Assembly: GCA_002483105.1 (NCBI GenBank)
Contig: DLHG01000015.1
Coordinates: 318,197 to 382,196 of the forward strand
Direction: 5' to 3'
Source of the DNA: Bacteroidetes bacterium UBA7674
GTDB taxonomy: Bacteria > Bacteroidota > Bacteroidia > Chitinophagales > Chitinophagaceae
Length of the DNA: 64,000 nucleotides
Position numbers and translations under genes: made by a program. Of the stretch, positions 32,254 through 40,525 are shown piece after piece (position 1 is the first letter of the stretch; each line of letters starts with the position of its first letter). The notes beneath the pieces were generated by a model that was not told the origin of the DNA, did no database searches, and saw nothing but the letters and a program-made list of their open reading frames with translations.

Positions 32254-35200
32254 ATTTTATATTTTTCAGGGTTAGGGTTACTACAGTACCGGTCTCAGGA
32301 AGATCCTTATCAGCATAACTCATCTTTATATCCAGCTTCTCATACTGCTTGAACACATCAAGTAATTGATTGGTCAACGTTGTTCCATAAGACTCTTTAG
32401 CACTGGTGCTTTCGTTTATCTTCTTTGCCGCCTCTCTTCCCACACCATTATCCTCTATGGTACACACAAGTTCAGTATGGTCTGCGCCTTGCTCAAATTT
32501 CAACAATAAGATACCACCATTTTCTCTATGAAACAACCCGTGATTAATAGCATTCTCTACCAATGGCTGCAATAATAGTGAGGGTATCCTGATGTTATTT
32601 ATGGGTAGTTTATTGTCAACCTCTATTCTATATTCAAATTTCTCCTCAAATCTTATCTGCTGAAGTTCAATGTAATTCTTTAGCATCTTGATCTCTTCAT
32701 CCAGGATCACATATCTGTCATGAGACGACTTAAGGTATGACCTTAGTAACTGCGAAAATTTATTAACATGAGTATAGGCATCATCAAACCTTCTTTTATT
32801 AATGTAAAATAACGCAGCACTTAATGTATTGAAAATAAAGTGTGGATTGATCTGTGAATGGATCGCCTGTAACTCAAGATCTGTTAATGCCCTTCTTCGC
32901 TCATTTTTCTTAGCCACAAAATACCTGGTAATAAAGATCGTCAGCAATACCAGTGTCAAAAAAAAGACTACGCCTGCTATCCAGAATATTGTCCTCCATG
33001 TATCGGTTTGCCACCACATCGGGTAACGGTAGATGTAGATTGTATATACCCTGCTCTCCCACAGATCATCTTTTGCCTTACAAAGTATCTTATGGTATCT
33101 GCCGGGCGTAAGGTTGCTGATAAAAATTTCACCGGAGCCCGACTCCTCCCATTGTATCCCCGGCACAGTCTTATAAAAATACGTAACAGTGCCTTTTCCG
33201 AAATAATTCACAACATCAAGAGTTATCTTCTGGTCTTCCTGCTTTACAGCAAAGGTGTCGCACTCGGCTATCGGCTCTTCATATGGTGCCTTCAACATCA
33301 ACTTCAACACTTCTCCGCCTGACGAACTACCCCCCTTCGCAGAGCGCAACTGTTGCAAAGTAAAATCAAAAACACCTTTGTCTGTTTGCAGTATTATATA
33401 CCCATCATCAGTTACTGACAGGCTTTTTACCTGGTTATAATAAGACTTGGTTGCCATAAAGTTGGGTATCACATGCAGGTTACCAACAGCACACGGCCCT
33501 TTGATTTGCGCGTAACCTATTCCAAACTTTCCCGCAAGGATCAATTCATTACCTGCGATTTTCAAATGAGATTCACGGAGGTTTACATTTAAATTTAGCT
33601 GCTTAAAATTTCTTGACCTGGCATTGCATACAAACAGTTTCTCATCATCAAGAAAATACCAGTTGTCAAAAATATCCTTCTCTACTTGTTTGATGTTCTT
33701 TATACCTAAGGATTTGAGGTCTTCACTCACAAATGTTGTCTCACTACCGAAAAGATCATTCCTGACAACCATCTTCTGATTATTATATAAAATCAGCACA
33801 TGTCCACTTGCCTGCAAACCACTAAATCGTTCCGTATATAGTATCTCTGAAACCACAGAATCCTCTTTTACACTATGCAACAATGCGTAGTCAGAAGCAA
33901 TACTATAAATGTTTCCATTTACCTCCTTTATTAAGTTCACAAATTCAAAAGCAGAATTTCTATGCTGAAGAATTGCTTTGTGTTGTGCTTTCTTCTCTAT
34001 AATCTTAACAAGGGTTTTATACTTGTCCTCCAGCGGGATTAAACTACGGTCCTTCTCGCTATACTGATAAATACCCGACTCTCCGCCTATGAACAATTCC
34101 CCATTTCCACCAGTCACTGTTCGTATGGAAGAACCGGCAGGAAATCTGATCCGCGCTGAAAGTTCGTTCTTATCAATAATATATAGTGTCAGGTCGTGCC
34201 TGTTCCACCAATAGCTTTTCGAACCAACTGCGCCCGTAAAAACACAATTGCCTAATAATTCACTGAGCTTTATTGATGACAATAAGGTGCTTCTTTTCGG
34301 TGACAACCATACTCCGTCATCCTTGGTTGTAAACCATTCATTTCCGATAGTATCTATATAGTAATAAGCAAGTTGCGATTTTGTAGGAACGATGTCCCTG
34401 ATCGCCACCCTATTTACAAACTTAAAACTCTTATTAATAGAGTACATGTGGCTATTGGTGATCACCACCGAATTCTTGTTCCTGTTGCCCTTCAGAAAGT
34501 ACGGATTAAAAACATAAATGTTCTCGTCCTCGTTTGCCCCCATCATAGCCAGGGAGATCGGCGTGTCAATTATCCGCTCTAGAAATCTATGCCTGTGAAT
34601 TGTTTTGCCATTGAAGCGGAAAGAATACTGTTCCATATCCGGCGATATGGCTCTCCTGTACCTATACCCATACCTTAATGCTTCATCGGCTTTGAAAGTA
34701 TGCTCATACTTGTTACTCCCCTTCACTATATCCCATTTATAAACATTCTCATTGCTATCCAGTACATAATAGGCAAATCCATTACCAAGGTAGCTATCAA
34801 TGATCCCGAGTTTCTTGTGAATACCTACACTTTTACCAAATGGAAAACTCTTTACGATGCCGCCACTTATAATAACCATATCTGCTACATAGTCATCACC
34901 AATCATCAAATAGACAACGTCACCTACCTCACTAAGATAGTGCGCATAAAGTATCCGCCTGTTGCTCGGCTTGTAATTAAGCAAATTGTAACGACCATTC
35001 TTCATGTAGCCGAACTGATAACCAAAAGAATATACCCACACTCTCCCTTCATTATCCGGCACTAATTCCCATACATCATCGGAAGGAAGGCCATTGCCCG
35101 TATTGAATATTGCAAAAGTGTAACCATTATACTTTACTATACCTTTGTCAGTGGCAAACCATATATAACCATTTGCATCTGTTACCAGGCTGTAAACATT

Positions 35201-35317
35201 GTTGCTGGGAAATCCGTTAGATATGTCGAAATGAACGAATCTTGTACTATCAGGCCCTGCCTTAGCCGGTGAAAAGCTACAGGCAATAAATAATAAAACT
35301 GCAAGGACTCGAAACAT
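32243..35317 (-). CDS. Two-component propeller sensor histidine kinase (LytS-like)
   Basis: A protein of about 1024 residues. After a signal peptide (MFRVLAVLLFIACSFSPAKA) comes a large periplasmic beta-propeller of the Reg_prop type (repeats such as YSLVTDANGYIWFATDKGIVKYNG), then a Y_Y_Y-like domain (YFYKTVPGIQWEESGSGEIF). A membrane span (about residue 780) and a His-kinase module of the LytS/YehU class follow, with the phospho-accepting His in HSQINPHFIFNTLSA and the ATPase motif ENGVGREAA-like DNGVGREAAKK. The open frame extends to 35365, but ATG 35317 begins the signal peptide. Such sensors often respond to polysaccharide breakdown products; the ligand here is unknown. Confidence 0.9.
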   Translation of the reverse strand: MFRVLAVLLFIACSFSPAKAGPDSTRFVHFDISNGFPSNNVYSLVTDANGYIWFATDKGIVKYNGYTFAIFNTGNGLPSDDVWELVPDNEGRVWVYSFGYQFGYMKNGRYNLLNYKPSNRRILYAHYLSEVGDVVYLMIGDDYVADMVIISGGIVKSFPFGKSVGIHKKLGIIDSYLGNGFAYYVLDSNENVYKWDIVKGSNKYEHTFKADEALRYGYRYRRAISPDMEQYSFRFNGKTIHRHRFLERIIDTPISLAMMGANEDENIYVFNPYFLKGNRNKNSVVITNSHMYSINKSFKFVNRVAIRDIVPTKSQLAYYYIDTIGNEWFTTKDDGVWLSPKRSTLLSSIKLSELLGNCVFTGAVGSKSYWWNRHDLTLYIIDKNELSARIRFPAGSSIRTVTGGNGELFIGGESGIYQYSEKDRSLIPLEDKYKTLVKIIEKKAQHKAILQHRNSAFEFVNLIKEVNGNIYSIASDYALLHSVKEDSVVSEILYTERFSGLQASGHVLILYNNQKMVVRNDLFGSETTFVSEDLKSLGIKNIKQVEKDIFDNWYFLDDEKLFVCNARSRNFKQLNLNVNLRESHLKIAGNELILAGKFGIGYAQIKGPCAVGNLHVIPNFMATKSYYNQVKSLSVTDDGYIILQTDKGVFDFTLQQLRSAKGGSSSGGEVLKLMLKAPYEEPIAECDTFAVKQEDQKITLDVVNYFGKGTVTYFYKTVPGIQWEESGSGEIFISNLTPGRYHKILCKAKDDLWESRVYTIYIYRYPMWWQTDTWRTIFWIAGVVFFLTLVLLTIFITRYFVAKKNERRRALTDLELQAIHSQINPHFIFNTLSAALFYINKRRFDDAYTHVNKFSQLLRSYLKSSHDRYVILDEEIKMLKNYIELQQIRFEEKFEYRIEVDNKLPINNIRIPSLLLQPLVENAINHGLFHRENGGILLLKFEQGADHTELVCTIEDNGVGREAAKKINESTSAKESYGTTLTNQLLDVFKQYEKLDIKMSYADKDLPETGTVVTLTLKNIKYVA

Positions 35318-35368
35318 ACTTTCGGGTAATAAGTTATCATAATAATAATCAAAAAAAACAACCAATCA

Positions 35369-35385
35369 ATGCTATAACTTAGCAT
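35369..35385. promoter_or_regulatory. Inverted repeat, possible operator before the truncated hemoglobin gene
   Basis: Perfect 6-bp inverted repeat ATGCTA-TAACT-TAGCAT, 13 bp upstream of the hemoglobin ATG and between two divergent genes. The geometry suits a dimeric regulator. The regulator is unknown. Confidence 0.4.
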
Positions 35386-35398
35386 AACAATCGAAAAG

Positions 35399-35794
35399 AT
35401 GAAAAAGGACATTTCGGGTGAAGATGATATTAAACTATTGGTAGATTCTTTTTACGATAAAGTAAAAAAAGACGAAACAATAGGCTCCATTTTTCAATCC
35501 ATTATTGGCGATGACTGGAGCCATCATTTGCCTATTATGTACAATTTCTGGGGCACTATCCTGTTGCACAAGGAAGGCTATAAAGGTAATGTCATAAAGA
35601 AACATATAGATATTGACAAGAAAATAGCCTTACAGAAAGAACATTACGACCGGTGGATACTTCTATGGAGCAACCAGGTGGATGAACTGTTTGAAGGCGA
35701 CATAGCTTCTGAAGCAAAAAATCGTGCGTCACTAATGATACACCTTATAAGTATGAAGGTGGAATGGTCAAGACTTGACGGCAGCATACAATAA
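35399..35794 (+). CDS. Group III truncated hemoglobin
   Basis: A 131-residue globin of the truncated group III (P) type. The features are the NFWGTILLHKEGYKGN segment, the proximal-His region KEHYDRWILLWSNQVDELF (His about residue 82), and the AKNRASLMIHLI helix. These globins bind oxygen or nitric oxide and are linked to NO or oxidative stress. It is followed 5 bp later by adenine deaminase. It is divergent from the LytS-type kinase, with an inverted repeat in the spacer. Confidence 0.92.
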   Translation: MKKDISGEDDIKLLVDSFYDKVKKDETIGSIFQSIIGDDWSHHLPIMYNFWGTILLHKEGYKGNVIKKHIDIDKKIALQKEHYDRWILLWSNQVDELFEGDIASEAKNRASLMIHLISMKVEWSRLDGSIQ

Positions 35795-35799
35795 TATTT

Positions 35800-37440
35800 A
35801 TGGAGAACACATTTTCCATCTCAGGACAACTAATAGACATTTTTAAGCGGTCAATATACCCCGCTACTATCAATGTGGTGAATGGCATCATTACCTCCGT
35901 TAAGGGAGTGGCTGAAGCGCCGGCTCAATATATCCTTCCCGGCTTTATTGATAGCCATGTGCATATAGAAAGCTCCATGTTGGTTCCAACGGAATTTGCA
36001 AGGCTGGCGGTAATACATGGCACTGTTGCCACGATATCCGACCCTCATGAGATAGCTAACGTATGTGGCGAAGAAGGAATCCGCTACATGATAGAAAATG
36101 CCGCGCAGACACCCTTTAAATTTCATTTCGGCGCACCTTCTTGTGTACCGGCTACCGCTTTCGAGACCGCAGGCGCTACCATAAATGCCGAAGGAATAGA
36201 AAAATTGATGAATGATCCTGACATCTGGTACCTGGCCGAAGTAATGAATTATCCCGGTGTACTTTATAAAGATGCCGAAGTAATGGCTAAAATTCATGCA
36301 GCTAAGCGTTCCGGTAAACCCATAGATGGTCATGCACCGGGCTTGCGTGGACAAGACGCCGGACAATATGCCTCAGCCGGTATCACCACCGACCATGAAT
36401 GCTTTACCCTGGAAGAAGCCCTGGATAAGATAGCTGCAGGCATGAAGATATTAATACGCGAAGGCAGCGCAGCAAAAAACTACGAGGCACTGCATTCGCT
36501 CATTGCCTCACATCCGGCATCGGTTATGTTTTGCAGTGATGATAAACACCCTGACGACCTCGTTATCAGTCATATCAACGCTGTCGTGAAACGCTCACTC
36601 GATAAAGGCTATGATTTGTTTGATATACTTCGTGCTGCTTGCCTCCACCCGGTACAGCATTATAATATACCTGTCGGCTTGCTAAGAGAAAATGACCCGG
36701 CTGATTTTATCGTCATTGATAATCCGGCTGATTTCACTATTCTAAAAACATATATCAATGGTGAACTGGTGTCTGAAAACGGTGAAACATTGTTGCCATA
36801 TAAGCAGGCACAATCAATCAACTCATTCAATACCAATAAAAGGTCGCCCGGAGATTTCAAACTGTCCACAACAAGCGACACACCTGACATACGCGTGATA
36901 GAAGCAATGGAAGGGCAACTGGTTACGAATGAAATAATAGTAAAAGGAAAAGTGCATGATGGGCAGATTATATCTGATGTGGCAAACGACATTTTGAAAA
37001 TAGCCGTGGTCAACAGGTATCAGCCGGATATGCCTGTAGCTGTTGCCTTTATTAAAAACTTCGGGTTGAAGAATGGGGCGCTGGCTTCTACTGTCGCGCA
37101 CGACTGTCACAATATAGTAGTGGTTGGCGTTACCGATACCGACATCTGCAATGCGGTAAATGCATTGATAGACGCAAAAGGTGGCGTATGTGTAGCAAAT
37201 GGCGACAAGATTAACTGTATGCCTTTACCCGTAGCGGGACTAATGAGTGCGGATAAAGGAACTGACGTCGCTACTTTATATGCCGAACTGGATAAGAAAG
37301 CCAAAGAACTGGGCATTGCACTTAAGTCGCCCTTTATGACATTATCATTCATGGCCCTGCTTGTGATACCTGCGCTCAAACTCAGTGACAAGGGACTTTT
37401 TGACGGAAGTAAATTTGCTTTTACTCGCGTCGAAGTATAA
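35800..37440 (+). CDS. ade: Adenine deaminase
   Basis: A 546-residue amidohydrolase that converts adenine to hypoxanthine and ammonia. The metal-binding HVHIESSML motif follows LPGFIDS (about residues 45-60). Later motifs are VHGTVATISDPHEIANVCGEEG, HAPGLRG, ITTDHECFTLEEALDKI and CSDDKHPDDL. The C-terminal Ade domain contains GALASTVAHDCHNIVVVGVTD and MPLPVAGLMSAD. Length matches the Ade family. It is probably co-transcribed with the truncated hemoglobin gene, an uncommon pairing. A hairpin follows the stop. Confidence 0.96.
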   Translation: MENTFSISGQLIDIFKRSIYPATINVVNGIITSVKGVAEAPAQYILPGFIDSHVHIESSMLVPTEFARLAVIHGTVATISDPHEIANVCGEEGIRYMIENAAQTPFKFHFGAPSCVPATAFETAGATINAEGIEKLMNDPDIWYLAEVMNYPGVLYKDAEVMAKIHAAKRSGKPIDGHAPGLRGQDAGQYASAGITTDHECFTLEEALDKIAAGMKILIREGSAAKNYEALHSLIASHPASVMFCSDDKHPDDLVISHINAVVKRSLDKGYDLFDILRAACLHPVQHYNIPVGLLRENDPADFIVIDNPADFTILKTYINGELVSENGETLLPYKQAQSINSFNTNKRSPGDFKLSTTSDTPDIRVIEAMEGQLVTNEIIVKGKVHDGQIISDVANDILKIAVVNRYQPDMPVAVAFIKNFGLKNGALASTVAHDCHNIVVVGVTDTDICNAVNALIDAKGGVCVANGDKINCMPLPVAGLMSADKGTDVATLYAELDKKAKELGIALKSPFMTLSFMALLVIPALKLSDKGLFDGSKFAFTRVEV

Positions 37441-37445
37441 AAAGC

Positions 37446-37477
37446 AAATGCTCCCTCGGTTGAACCAAGAGAGCATT
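37446..37477 (+). terminator. Terminator of adenine deaminase
   Basis: Imperfect stem: AAATGCTC pairs with GAGCATTT and the inner GGTT pairs with AACC. It lies just after the ade stop and before the convergent aminotransferase. The T-run is short. Confidence 0.55.
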
Positions 37478-37497
37478 TATTATCTGTTAACAAGCTT

Positions 37498-38688
37498 CTA
37501 CTTATTATACTCTTTCAACGCCGCTTCCAGGCAATCCATCGCACTATTCAGGTCTTCTGTATTCAGCACATATGCAAGGCGCACTTCATTCTTGCCCATT
37601 CCTTTTGTGGAATAGAATCCGGCTGCAGGTGCCATCATTACCGTAGCACAATTGTGAGAGAAACCTTCGAGCAACCACTGGCAGAATTTCTCACTATCAT
37701 CTATCGGCAACCTCGCTATCGCATAAAATGCACCACCGGGCATCGGGCATAGCACACCGTCCATTGCATTCAGCCTGTTCACTAATATATTTCTACGCTT
37801 ATCATACTCTGCATGTACGCTATCAAAGTAATCAGCAGGCAGATCCACTGCCGCCTCTCCTAATATCTGCGCAAAAGATGGCGGGCTCAGCCTTGCTTGT
37901 GCGAACTTCATAGCAGCATCCAGCACTTGCTGGTTATGCGTTACAAAAGCACCTATACGGCCACCGCAGGCACTATATCTTTTAGAAATAGTGTCCATCA
38001 GTATTGCATGCTGTTCCAGCCCTTCCAGTGAAAGCGCAGAAATGTGCTGCTTGCCATCATAACAAAACTCACGGTAAGCCTCATCACTGAACAGGAACAG
38101 GTCATGCTTCAGGCATATTTGCTTCAGCACTTCCAGTTCTTCCCTGCTGTACAGATAACCGGTAGGATTATTTGGATTGCATATCATTATGGCTTTTGTC
38201 TTCGGCGTCACCGCTTTTTCAAAAGCATCAATTGAAGGCAAAGAAAAACCATCTTCTATCCCTGATGGTATCGGCACTATTGTTACACCTGCGCTGGTGG
38301 CAAAACCATTGTAGTTGGCATAGAATGGTTCCGGTATAATGATCTCATCTCCCGGGTCCATACAAGACATGATGGCGAACGAGATAGCTTCAGAGCCACC
38401 TGTTGTCACTATTATCTGATCCTTGTTTACATTTACGCCATTGCGGCTGTAGTATTCCACCAGTTTCTTACGATAGCTTTCAAAGCCAGCACTGTGGCTA
38501 TACTCAAGCACCTTCATATCCACATGCCTCACAGCATCCATTATGGCAGGTGGAGTTTCTATATCAGGTTGTCCTATATTCAGGTGATACACCTTAACAC
38601 CTCTCTTCTTTGCAGCTTCCGCAAAGGGTACCAGCTTACGTATGGGCGAGGGTGGCATCTGGCCACCACGATTTGAAATTACAGGCAT
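37498..38688 (-). CDS. Class I/II pyridoxal-phosphate aminotransferase
   Basis: A protein of 396 residues of the aspartate-aminotransferase fold type I. Substrate-site segments at the N-terminus are HLNIGQPDIETPP, and GGSEAISFAIMSCMDPGDEI forms the cofactor phosphate cup. NPNNPTGYLYSREEL and FSDEAYREFCYDG hold the Asp/Tyr cofactor contacts, and DTISKRYSACGGRIG holds the Schiff-base lysine. The frame is open a further 30 codons upstream, but the true start is ATG 38688, where the conserved protein begins. It likely uses an amino acid such as aspartate or an aromatic one; the specificity is unclear. Confidence 0.92.
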   Translation of the reverse strand: MPVISNRGGQMPPSPIRKLVPFAEAAKKRGVKVYHLNIGQPDIETPPAIMDAVRHVDMKVLEYSHSAGFESYRKKLVEYYSRNGVNVNKDQIIVTTGGSEAISFAIMSCMDPGDEIIIPEPFYANYNGFATSAGVTIVPIPSGIEDGFSLPSIDAFEKAVTPKTKAIMICNPNNPTGYLYSREELEVLKQICLKHDLFLFSDEAYREFCYDGKQHISALSLEGLEQHAILMDTISKRYSACGGRIGAFVTHNQQVLDAAMKFAQARLSPPSFAQILGEAAVDLPADYFDSVHAEYDKRRNILVNRLNAMDGVLCPMPGGAFYAIARLPIDDSEKFCQWLLEGFSHNCATVMMAPAAGFYSTKGMGKNEVRLAYVLNTEDLNSAMDCLEAALKEYNK

Positions 38689-38737
38689 GGGCGCAAAATT
38701 AGGTAATAATAATATAGTTAGGCATGGGCTAAAAAGA

Positions 38738-38767
38738 AAAGTGGCCGGTATTGATACCGGCCACTTT
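38738..38767 (-). terminator. Terminator of the DUF1573 gene at 38788
   Basis: Perfect 13-bp stem AAAGTGGCCGGTA/TACCGGCCACTTT with loop TTGA; a T-run follows on the minus strand. It lies between the upstream end of the aminotransferase gene and the stop of the DUF1573 gene. The core GGTATTGATACC is shared with the terminator at 48340. Confidence 0.85.
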
Positions 38768-38787
38768 CTTAATAACATTAATATTAT

Positions 38788-39201
38788 TTATTTCGGTGCA
38801 ACAACTGTTCCTTTTATACGGATAGTATATGGTTCAGCCGTAGCATTCGATTTAATAAAGACCTCTTTAGTAAAAGGGGCTACCCTGCCTTTAGAGTTAT
38901 ATTTTACACTGATAACACCTGTTTTACCCGGCAATATCGGTTGCTTAGGCCATTCCGGTGTCGTACATCCGCAACCGGCAGTCGCGTTTTGTATGATCAG
39001 CGCGCTTTTACCTGTATTGGTAAATTCGAACTTGTACTCATATGGCTCATCCCTTTCAGTAATAGTTCCGAAATCGTGGAGTTCAGTTTTGAATTTGAAC
39101 TGCGGCCCGTTCGGATTCTGTGCAGCAGCAGGTGCTGTTTGCGCTTCTACCAAAGTCACCGAACCTAATACCAGGAATGCTGCTAATAATATCTTTTTCA
39201 T
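38788..39201 (-). CDS. DUF1573 domain-containing exported protein
   Basis: A 137-residue protein with a signal peptide (MKKILLAAFLVLGSVTLVEAQ) and one DUF1573 Ig-like domain: FKTELHDFGTITERDEPYEYKFEFTN, GCGCTTPEWPKQPILPGKTG, ISVKYNSKGRVAPFTKEVFIKSN. The GCGCTTPE cysteine pair is conserved in the family. Function is unknown; members are periplasmic or surface-exposed in Bacteroidota. It is a tandem paralogue of the next gene upstream (39238-39753), probably from a duplication. Confidence 0.92.
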   Translation of the reverse strand: MKKILLAAFLVLGSVTLVEAQTAPAAAQNPNGPQFKFKTELHDFGTITERDEPYEYKFEFTNTGKSALIIQNATAGCGCTTPEWPKQPILPGKTGVISVKYNSKGRVAPFTKEVFIKSNATAEPYTIRIKGTVVAPK

Positions 39202-39237
39202 AAATCGTCTTTAATTCTTCTATCAAATGGATTAAGA

Positions 39238-39753
39238 CTAGTTAGTCTTTATCATTGAGTTATTCTCAGGTACTGAGCTTGTTGGTGCCTTTTCTACAGA
39301 ACCTTTAATAGTCAGGACTTTAGTACCTGCATTAGAAGTAACTGTAATTGATTTTGTGAAAGGACCGGGACGACCTACAGTATTATAAGAAGCCTTGATA
39401 GTACCTGTTTTACCCGGAGCTATCGGCTCTTTTGAATAAGAAGGAGTAGTGCAACCGCACGATGCGTGTACAGACTCGATCATGATCGGCTCTTTACCTG
39501 TATTCTTGAATGTGAACTCGTAGTTACCGGCAGGGCCTTCTGCTATTGTACCAAAATCATGAGTTTCATCGCTGAAAACCATATTCTCAGGCTTTAATGA
39601 TGTAGGCTTTTTCGCCTGAGGTGCCGGAGCTGCTGCTGCAGGAGTAGCGGTTACAACTTTAGGAGCATCGTGGCCATGGCCTTTGTGATCATTTTGAGCA
39701 TAAGCACCTGTTGCCAGCAACACAACACTTAAGGAAAGCAGAACTTTTTTCAT
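39238..39753 (-). CDS. DUF1573 domain-containing exported protein, His-rich
   Basis: A 171-residue paralogue of the neighbour at 38788. After the signal peptide (MKKVLLSLSVVLLATGAYAQ) comes a histidine-rich stretch NDHKGHGHDAPK and an Ala/Pro-rich linker, then the DUF1573 domain (ETHDFGTIAEGPAGNYEFTFKNTG, SCGCTTPSYSKEPIAPGKTGTI, NTVGRPGPFTKSITVTSN). The His-rich segment could bind metal ions, which is an inference from composition alone. The two genes are 36 bp apart and likely share a transcript. Confidence 0.92.
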   Translation of the reverse strand: MKKVLLSLSVVLLATGAYAQNDHKGHGHDAPKVVTATPAAAAPAPQAKKPTSLKPENMVFSDETHDFGTIAEGPAGNYEFTFKNTGKEPIMIESVHASCGCTTPSYSKEPIAPGKTGTIKASYNTVGRPGPFTKSITVTSNAGTKVLTIKGSVEKAPTSSVPENNSMIKTN

Positions 39754-39939
39754 TTTTATGATGTTTTTTATATTAGATAGATACTAATTAACAAATTTAA
39801 GGCCGAAATCGTTAACACGTGCATTTATTTATTGTTAAAAGAATTCAAAAACAATAATCAGTCGTATTTTTACAAACGATATACGATATTAGAAACTGTC
39901 AACATATATGACGGTAATAGAGGTAAAATAGTTGGTCAT

Positions 39940-40512
39940 TTGCACGATTTTGAGAAAGATATAACAAATAGCATTTTTTCGTTAAATAACGGTGGTACTA
40001 TCCTATACCCAACTGATACTATCTGGGGCATTGGCTGCGATGCGCTTGATGCGGGAGCTGTAGAGCGGGTATTTGCCATTAAGCAACGTCCTAAAGAGAA
40101 GAGTTTCATCATTTTACTGGCAGATGCAAGGGATATCCTTCAGTATGTGGCTGCGCCTCACCCGGACGTGATAGATATTGTTTCAAGCTTTAGTCAGCCT
40201 ACTACCGTTATCTTTGACGGCGCATTGGGATTTCCTGACAGCCTGGTGAATGAGGACGGCAGCATAGCTATCAGGATACCTGACGAACCTTTCTGCAAAG
40301 CCTTACTAAAAAGATTCAGGAAGCCGATAGTCTCTACTTCTGCCAATATCAGTGGCCGTCCAAGTCCGCTCACTTTTGACCTGGTGGAACAGTCCATTAA
40401 AGACAGTGTTGACTATGTAGTGGAATACCGGCAGAACGACAGTGAGGTCAAACAACCTTCCCGGATAGTTCGAATAAAAGATGATGGTGAATTAGAAATT
40501 ATAAGACCCTAG
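39940..40512 (+). CDS. L-threonylcarbamoyladenylate synthase (Sua5/YciO/YrdC family)
   Basis: About 190 residues. It makes threonylcarbamoyl-AMP from threonine, bicarbonate and ATP, the first step of the t6A modification of tRNAs. The YrdC core is clear: GGTILYPTDTIWGIGCDA, then the KQRPKEKSF (KxR) motif, FPDSLVNEDGSIAIRIP and PIVSTSANISGRPSP. No ATG starts the protein. The frame is open to a TTG at 39832, but the family core begins at about DFEKDITNSIF, so TTG 39940 is preferred. Twelve bp later the CCA-adding enzyme gene begins, giving a small tRNA-processing unit. Confidence 0.9.
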   Translation: MHDFEKDITNSIFSLNNGGTILYPTDTIWGIGCDALDAGAVERVFAIKQRPKEKSFIILLADARDILQYVAAPHPDVIDIVSSFSQPTTVIFDGALGFPDSLVNEDGSIAIRIPDEPFCKALLKRFRKPIVSTSANISGRPSPLTFDLVEQSIKDSVDYVVEYRQNDSEVKQPSRIVRIKDDGELEIIRP

Positions 40513-40525
40513 CAAGACAAGAATA

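Noticed and set aside
38642..39214. Plus-strand open frame of 190 codons
   Set aside because: It runs antisense to the DUF1573 gene and the aminotransferase start, and crosses a terminator; no protein family signature.
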